A DNA stretch of 13,029 nucleotides from CAZWUL01 sp964636625 (lineage in GTDB: Bacteria > Atribacterota > Phoenicimicrobiia > Phoenicimicrobiales > Stramentimicrobiaceae). The stretch is from NCBI GenBank assembly GCA_964636625.1, contig CAZWUL010000028.1:1-13029 (forward strand), written 5' to 3'. Below the pieces are notes generated by a model. That model did no database searches. It saw nothing but the letters and a program-made list of their open reading frames with translations, and was not told the DNA's origin. Below are positions 7,705-13,029 of the stretch, piece by piece. The stretch's first letter is position 1. Each line of letters opens with the position of its first letter. The position numbers were made by a program, and so were the translations under genes.

Positions 7705-8312
7705 TTAAAATTCGATTCCGCTATTTTTATTCGTTATGAGCCCAATATGCTCTAAAATCCCATAATAATCTTCTATCACAATCAATATGATGTTTATATC
7801 CAATAATTCCGAAACTACACTAAACTCATTGGTTTTAGCCATATTCATAAACTGATCGAAAGATAATATCGTAGGGTGAATATTTAAAGGTAACAAATTT
7901 ATTGTCCTTTCAAATTCATTCTAACGATTTATTTCAGAGATTATCATCAAGTCTATATCAGAATGTTTGGATGCTGTTCCTTTAGCGTAAGATCCGAAAA
8001 TTAAAGCAATAAATGGAAAATTTAGGTTATATAATTTTTGATTTAAAATTTTTAGATCATTATTTTTTCAAGGAGGTCTTTGGTATGCTCATACTCTGCT
8101 TGGAATATAAGTGGGTGGACTTTTTTATTTAGAGAACAGTTATAAGAAGAAACAATTTTTTCAAGAGTTACTAGATCATCTAGCTCTAATTTCTTAATAA
8201 TTCTATAAACATTAGGATAGGGTATTTTTACTCGGTTGTCTATTTGACGAATGCTACTCACCTGGCCTAATGTTACCAAATCTTTAACTATTTCGATCTT
8301 ATTGTCTTTCAT
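7705..8312 (-). pseudogene. Broken HTH-nucleotidyltransferase (MNT) gene
   Basis: This is an archaeal two-domain gene: an N-terminal winged HTH and a minimal nucleotidyltransferase, the usual antitoxin partner of HEPN. The HTH part (8312-8052; VKIPYPNVYRIIKKLELDDL) stops at 8052. One frame over, the enzyme domain follows: LNFPFIALIFGSYAKG, then SKHSDIDLMII, with the catalytic GS...DxD residues kept. Adding one A to the six-base run at 8063-8068 joins the two frames. After EINR comes an in-frame TAG (7921-7923), then the same frame resumes with NEFERTINLLPLNIHP and runs to 7705. Two lesions therefore break it. A TATA-like ATTATATCATATT near 8333-8345 precedes the ATG at 8312, with AGGA as ribosome binding site. 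It likely formed an operon with the HEPN gene. Confidence 0.75.
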
Positions 8313-8355
8313 GAGAAAATCCTGTTATAGTAAATATGATATAATACTGGAGAAT

Positions 8356-8362
8356 AAAAAAA
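8356..8362 (-). terminator. T-tract terminator of the ABC exporter operon
   Basis: Seven consecutive T on the minus strand begin six bases after the permease stop codon. This is consistent with archaeal termination. Confidence 0.45.
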
Positions 8363-8368
8363 CGTATT

Positions 8369-9976
8369 TTAAGTTATATCACGCCGTCCGTATCCTACTA
8401 TACCAATGGATATCAGAAATACCGCGACTAACACTACCAATACTAGCGACCATCCTACTGTATCCCGTAACAACATGTTGGGTACGTGGGTAAATGGAGA
8501 AATATCCAGTACCCACTGATTTACATCTAGGAAATCTACAAGTAAATTAATTATCAAAAACAATCCCATGGCTAACCATGTTAAAGAGGTTAATCGAGGC
8601 ACCAAACCAAATAGTGCCACCGCTATTCCCACCATCACCCAGATTGCAGGAGTGTAAACTAGGGCTGCGCTTACAAAACGAAGAATATCCTGTTCCACTC
8701 CTGAGATTAAACCATAACTAAGACTGTAACTTAAAGTAAATGCTATCAGCACCAATACCGGGCCAACTAATGCAAAAAACATGTTACTGAAGACCCATCG
8801 GGTCCTGCTGACTGAGTTTGTGATCAAAAATTCAGAATGCTTTTTTACTTCCTCAGAACGTAATTTTAATGCTGCTAAAATTCCATAAATGGCAAATACC
8901 TGGCCTAATAATAACAGCATCATGGTTATATAACTATCCAGCGGATCTGCAGCGCCACCTAGCTGAGTGAGAATATTCATGAACTGAGGATTGTCAATAA
9001 ATAAATTGGTTACTGTCTGAGCATTATATCCCAAAAGAACCCCCATAAAGGCGAATATTATTATCCAGAAGAAAAGCATTCCCCTTTGAAGTCTCCATGC
9101 CAGGCCCAGAGAATTTGTGAGAGTTGATGGCGCCCTTGCAGGACCCTCTCTTTGCGGTAGAATTCCGGCCCCCATATCCCGCTGGGAAGAAAGATAATAT
9201 GCCAAAAAAAGTAGGCCCAATATAAAAATAGTAAATAAACCAAAAATCCACCATTCTTCACCAGCAAAAGCACCGATATGATGAACCCACCCTATGGGTG
9301 AAAACCAGGATAGCCAAACTATTTGGCCATCATCCCATCCAACCATACGGATCAACAAAAAAGCTATTAAAACAGTTATAGTGATGTAACGGGCGTCACT
9401 GGAACTTTCAGTTAACTGCACTGCAACACCAGTGATAGCTGCCAAAAGACAGCCAAAAAGTGCCATAGCCAAGCCAGTAGCCACTGAACCTTCCCAGGGG
9501 AGTCCGAGACCTATGAAAGAAATGACAATTATTGTTCCCAAGAGAATGTTAGCTCCGCAAGTGGTTATTAATGCCGAAGTTAGAAGAGCCTGTCTGCCAA
9601 CAGCAGTAGAATTAAGAAGTTCTAGACGACCTTTTCTTTCTTCACTGCGGGTGTGGCGGATCATGAGAAAAATACTCATCAGAGCCACGAGAATTGGGCC
9701 GATGACAGCACTACGCCATGCTACCAACCCTCCAACTGAAGAGTCCAGTATAGAGCCCAAAAATGCAACAGAAGCCGGGTTACTTCTAATCTGTAAAACC
9801 AGACCCTCCCTTAAAACAGCTTCAGAATAGGTATAAACAAAAATGGCTGCAATACTAATAAATACTAAAGCCAGGAATAAGATAAGAACCGGTAAAATTA
9901 TGCGGTCACGGCGTAATATTAAACTGATTAACGACATCGTGCCTGAATAATCATCCTTTTTTATAGGGCTATTCAT
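8369..9976 (-). CDS. ABC exporter permease, polyketide-antibiotic type
   Basis: A large integral-membrane protein, about 535 residues from ATG 9976, with some twelve hydrophobic segments; the first is PVLILFLALVFISIAAIFVY. Length, topology and conserved stretches such as RHTRSEERKGRLELLNSTAV match the TnrB3 (tetronasin) group of exporters, COG3559, made of two fused halves. Family members expel hydrophobic antibiotics, but the substrate here is unknown. The frame is open to 10030, yet GGGGATGAT (which contains the ATPase stop) is a good ribosome binding site for GTG 9982 or ATG 9976. The start is therefore placed at 9976 and the two genes are translationally close. It forms an operon with the ATPase upstream and ends before a T tract. 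Confidence 0.85.
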   Translation of the reverse strand: MNSPIKKDDYSGTMSLISLILRRDRIILPVLILFLALVFISIAAIFVYTYSEAVLREGLVLQIRSNPASVAFLGSILDSSVGGLVAWRSAVIGPILVALMSIFLMIRHTRSEERKGRLELLNSTAVGRQALLTSALITTCGANILLGTIIVISFIGLGLPWEGSVATGLAMALFGCLLAAITGVAVQLTESSSDARYITITVLIAFLLIRMVGWDDGQIVWLSWFSPIGWVHHIGAFAGEEWWIFGLFTIFILGLLFLAYYLSSQRDMGAGILPQREGPARAPSTLTNSLGLAWRLQRGMLFFWIIIFAFMGVLLGYNAQTVTNLFIDNPQFMNILTQLGGAADPLDSYITMMLLLLGQVFAIYGILAALKLRSEEVKKHSEFLITNSVSRTRWVFSNMFFALVGPVLVLIAFTLSYSLSYGLISGVEQDILRFVSAALVYTPAIWVMVGIAVALFGLVPRLTSLTWLAMGLFLIINLLVDFLDVNQWVLDISPFTHVPNMLLRDTVGWSLVLVVLVAVFLISIGIVGYGRRDIT

Positions 9977-9986
9977 ATCCACATAA

Positions 9987-10898
9987 TCATCCCCTGATGG
10001 TTTCTTTATTTTCGGTGTATTCCAAACCATAATAACTTATAAAAAGCTCCTCAAGAGTAGGGGGAACGCTTATAAGAGATTGCACGCCAAATTGTGTTAG
10101 ATATTTAAGCATGGAATCAATTTTTTCCGCATCCACACTGAATTGGGTATGATTGCCTTTCTGGATAAGATTATGCACCTCTTTCATGTCTTCTAGGCCG
10201 GTGATAGGTTTATGAGTGTCTACGGTGATATTAGTACGTGTGAGGTGTCGTAATTCATCAAATGTCCCGTTTTCAATAATCTGTCCCTCACGAATAATGC
10301 AAATTCGATCACAAAGGGCTTCCACCTCAGACAGGATATGGCTGGACAATAAAACTGTTTTACCCTCCTTTTTAAGCTCGTTAACACTCTCCCTGAAGAC
10401 CATTTCCATGAGAGGATCCAGACCGCTGGTTGGTTCATCGAAAATATACAATTCAACATCTGAGACTAATGCAGCTATAAGGGCCACTTTTTGACGGTTC
10501 CCGGTAGAATAAGCACCACATTTCTTTCTAGGATCTAGTTTAAAACGTTCCAAGAGTTTGTCCCTACGTTCACCTTCAAAACCTCCTCGCAACTTACCTA
10601 ACATGTCAATTACTTCACCACCGGTGAGTCCTGGCCAGAGATTCACTTCCCCGGGCACATATGCCAGTCTACGATGAAGTCTGACAGCATCATGCCAGGG
10701 ATCTCCCCCGAGAAGGCGGATAGTTCCTGAGTTCTTGCGAAGCATTCCCAATAATATGCGTAGGGTAGTTGTCTTCCCAGCACCATTAGGGCCGATAAAA
10801 CCAAACACTTCCCCCTGTTTAACGTTAAGATCCACTTCATTAAGTGCTAAAAAATTGCCATAGTACTTGGTTAGTTTTTCTATATCAATTACAGACAT
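9987..10898 (-). CDS. ABC exporter ATP-binding protein
   Basis: A 303-residue ATPase that powers the permease encoded downstream. It has Walker A GPNGAGKTT (36-44), a Q-loop region reading YVPGEVNLWPGLTGGE, signature STGNRQK (131-137) in place of LSGGQ, Walker B LYIFDEP (150-156), D-loop SGLD and H-loop His187. The altered Q-loop and signature are normal for exporters of the tetronasin/TnrB2 group, so they do not suggest loss of activity. The C-terminal 90 residues are a family-specific extension ending LEELFISYYG. Start ATG 10898 is chosen over the first in-frame ATG at 10928 because GAGGGGGAT (10907-10915) lies eight bases upstream. It is divergent from the Bat-like regulator. Confidence 0.92.
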   Translation of the reverse strand: MSVIDIEKLTKYYGNFLALNEVDLNVKQGEVFGFIGPNGAGKTTTLRILLGMLRKNSGTIRLLGGDPWHDAVRLHRRLAYVPGEVNLWPGLTGGEVIDMLGKLRGGFEGERRDKLLERFKLDPRKKCGAYSTGNRQKVALIAALVSDVELYIFDEPTSGLDPLMEMVFRESVNELKKEGKTVLLSSHILSEVEALCDRICIIREGQIIENGTFDELRHLTRTNITVDTHKPITGLEDMKEVHNLIQKGNHTQFSVDAEKIDSMLKYLTQFGVQSLISVPPTLEELFISYYGLEYTENKETIRG

Positions 10899-10926
10899 CA
10901 ACAAACATCCCCCTCTAAATTGGAAC

Positions 10927-10956
10927 ATGATGAGTTATAATCTCTATTCTCATCAT
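10927..10956 (-). promoter_or_regulatory. Inverted repeat flanking the exporter TATA box
   Basis: Perfect 8-bp arms, ATGATGAG (10927-10934) and CTCATCAT (10949-10956), enclose 14 bases that hold the minus-strand TATA-like GATTATAAC (10935-10943). Transcription would start near 10912, just before the ribosome binding site. A protein bound to both arms would cover the TATA box. Confidence 0.5.
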
Positions 10957-10964
10957 CACATTAG

Positions 10965-10993
10965 CCATTTTCTCCGTACATATACGGAAATGG
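10965..10993. promoter_or_regulatory. Second palindrome in the divergent promoter
   Basis: TCCGTA-CATA-TACGGA (10973-10988) is a perfect 6-bp inverted repeat. It is extended by CCATTT (10965-10970) matching AAATGG (10988-10993) if three bases (10971-10973) are unpaired. It lies between the exporter promoter and the TATA-like ATTATAATAA (about 10999-11008) of the regulator gene, a natural operator position for both. Confidence 0.5.
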
Positions 10994-11031
10994 ATGAAAT
11001 TATAATAACAAGACTCTATAATTATATTAAT

Positions 11032-11688
11032 ATGCAAGAATTAACCTGCAAAATCTTCTGGAACCCAATCTTTTCCAAATGGAATAGGGCAAATTTGAAA
11101 AATATCAAGCAGATTGAGATATTAGAAGTTCTAAAGGAAAACCGGGATAAAGGACAGAATGTGGGTATATGTAAAATAATTATGGAAGAAGATCAGCCAC
11201 TTAGCCACATCAAATTCTCAAAATATTATGAAATACTGGAAATAATTGAGAAAAATAATTGTGAATATACTTGTATGGTTCGAGTATCCACACCACCATA
11301 CTTTTTAAAGTTTTTAGAATTGATGGACTTAGATATCATATGGCAGGGCCCCATAATCATGAACAAAGACTACATGTCCTTTAAATGCATAGGGTCTGCT
11401 TCAAGTCTGGATAAAGTTATTAAACTGTTTAAACTGATGGGCACCATAACCCAAATTTCATATAATGATGCGGTGTATAACCAAAAAAACAACAGGATGT
11501 TATCCTCTTTAACTCAAAAAGAACTAGTAGTTCTACAAATAGCCATGGAAAGTGGATATTATGAATATCCACGTAAAATAAATGGAACAGAACTGGCTCG
11601 TAAAATTAAATCCAGTAAATCCACGGTGATAGAACATCTGCGAAAGGCTGAAAATAAAGTTATGATATCTGCTTTAAAACGGGATTGA
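11032..11688 (+). CDS. Bat-like HTH regulator (HTH_10 family)
   Basis: A 218-residue protein whose C-terminal 59 residues form the bacterio-opsin-activator HTH domain: LTQKELVVLQIAMESGYYEY, then GTELARKIKSSKSTVIEHLR. The N-terminal 150 residues are mixed alpha/beta with no sensor motif I recognise, in the position where relatives bind signals. The start is uncertain. The frame is open from 10867 and includes ATG 10990, but 10990 lies inside the promoter palindrome. ATG 11032 follows the TATA-like ATTATAATAA by about 25 bases and would be leaderless, so it is preferred. It diverges from the ABC exporter and is the obvious candidate for its regulator. The next gene on the same strand is 78 bases away. 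Confidence 0.8.
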   Translation: MQELTCKIFWNPIFSKWNRANLKNIKQIEILEVLKENRDKGQNVGICKIIMEEDQPLSHIKFSKYYEILEIIEKNNCEYTCMVRVSTPPYFLKFLELMDLDIIWQGPIIMNKDYMSFKCIGSASSLDKVIKLFKLMGTITQISYNDAVYNQKNNRMLSSLTQKELVVLQIAMESGYYEYPRKINGTELARKIKSSKSTVIEHLRKAENKVMISALKRD

Positions 11689-11766
11689 AGCCAATATACT
11701 TTTGTTATGATTATTTCATTGATCACAAATTCATGACCATATGATTTCTATGGAGCTGAAAATTAG

Positions 11767-12117
11767 ATGATAAATTGGAAATATATTATTATAGGGGCAG
11801 CTTTGGTCGTAGTACTTGCACTATTCTTAGGAATGTTTGAATATGGTGGTATTATAGGTATTTTTATTCCTGGAGTAATTGTAGGGTATCTTGTAAACAA
11901 TGGATATAAAAATGGAGCTAAAAATGGAATTATTGCCGGATTGATTGGTGGATTTATACTGGGAATTGTGCAAATTTCATTTGATAGTTTTCTATCACCA
12001 CTTTTTAACCAAGGATTATGGGTCATTTTATTGTTTGCATTTACTGCTGCGTTTGTTTCAGCAATTTTAGATACGGTAGGTGGAATTATTGGAGCCTTAA
12101 TAAGGGATAAAATATAA
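11767..12117 (+). CDS. Small membrane protein, DUF5518-like
   Basis: A 116-residue, very hydrophobic protein with about four membrane helices (roughly residues 5-22, 27-45, 54-74 and 84-106), rich in Gly and Ile. GVIVGYLVNNGYKNGAKNG between helices two and three is the pattern of the DUF5518 family, which is abundant in Methanobacteriales. The role of the family is unknown. ATG 11767 has a GGAG about eleven bases upstream, rather far, and no clear promoter is visible. It could be read from its own weak promoter or together with the regulator upstream. Confidence 0.75.
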   Translation: MINWKYIIIGAALVVVLALFLGMFEYGGIIGIFIPGVIVGYLVNNGYKNGAKNGIIAGLIGGFILGIVQISFDSFLSPLFNQGLWVILLFAFTAAFVSAILDTVGGIIGALIRDKI

Positions 12118-12182
12118 CATAATTATATCATTTAATTCTAACAAAAAAATATACTTACATTTGTTTTCAAAACAATCTAACT

Positions 12183-12192
12183 ATTTAAATGT
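12183..12192 (+). promoter_or_regulatory. Promoter of the nucleotidyltransferase gene
   Basis: ATTTAAATGT around 12183-12192, preceded by AACT, is a plausible TATA element. It would give a start near 12210 and a short leader before GTG 12230. Confidence 0.35.
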
Positions 12193-12229
12193 AAAATAAA
12201 GCTGTTAAAATTACTTAAAACTTTAGGAT

Positions 12230-13029
<800 letters not shown>

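Noticed and set aside
7921..7923. In-frame TAG read as pyrrolysine in the nucleotidyltransferase
   Set aside because: Methanobacteriales are not known to use pyrrolysine, no pyl genes are visible, and a second lesion (the frameshift near 8065) already breaks the gene. A nonsense mutation is simpler.
9432..9830. A 132-codon open frame on the plus strand opposite the permease
   Set aside because: It is antisense to a well-conserved membrane protein gene, with a composition explained by hydrophobic codons on the other strand, and it has no recognisable domain.
10867..11031. Longer N-terminus for the Bat-like regulator
   Set aside because: It would overlap the ATPase gene and cover both palindromes and the divergent promoters. 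ATG 11032 follows a TATA-like element at the expected distance.

Overview
The window looks like chromosomal DNA of a methanogenic archaeon of the order Methanobacteriales, probably Methanobacterium or a close relative. Four things support this: the 5' end of a 16S rRNA gene in the form typical of that order (GTTTGATCCTGGCGGAGGC), a complete mer gene of the methanogenesis pathway, archaeal TATA/BRE promoters with AT-rich intergenic regions, and lineage-typical genes such as a DUF5518-like membrane protein and a Bat-type HTH regulator. The assignment is inferred from gene content; no search was run.

Layout. Positions 1-48 hold the 5' end of a 16S rRNA gene reading left, with a structured leader of about 315 nt and its promoter near 384-396. 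Next comes mer (605-1570, +). Two radical-SAM genes diverge from a shared promoter region with a 25-bp tandem repeat: an SPL-like protein (-) and the archaeosine enzyme RaSEA (+). RaSEA is followed closely by a 43-residue four-cysteine protein. A small lipoprotein and a zinc-ribbon protein follow, both on the minus strand.

From about 5.1 to 11.7 kb the content is accessory. A GT1-type glycosyltransferase and a TetR regulator form an operon, with a perfect TetR-style palindrome in the promoter and 19-bp tandem repeats across the gene junction. The TetR gene appears to lack an AUG start. Next is a low-GC, broken HEPN/nucleotidyltransferase (toxin-antitoxin type) pair carrying frameshifts and an amber codon. 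Then comes a two-gene ABC exporter of the polyketide-antibiotic (tetronasin) type, divergent from a Bat-like HTH regulator, with two inverted repeats in the shared promoter.

The right end carries a small DUF5518-like membrane protein and the first 266 codons of a HIGH-superfamily nucleotidyltransferase resembling TmcAL/YlbM, cut by the window edge.

How the parts fit: the glycosyltransferase-TetR operon and the exporter-regulator pair each look like small self-regulated units of the kind used for drug or envelope stress. Whether they work on a common substrate is not shown by the sequence. I see no CRISPR array, insertion sequence, integrase or tRNA gene.
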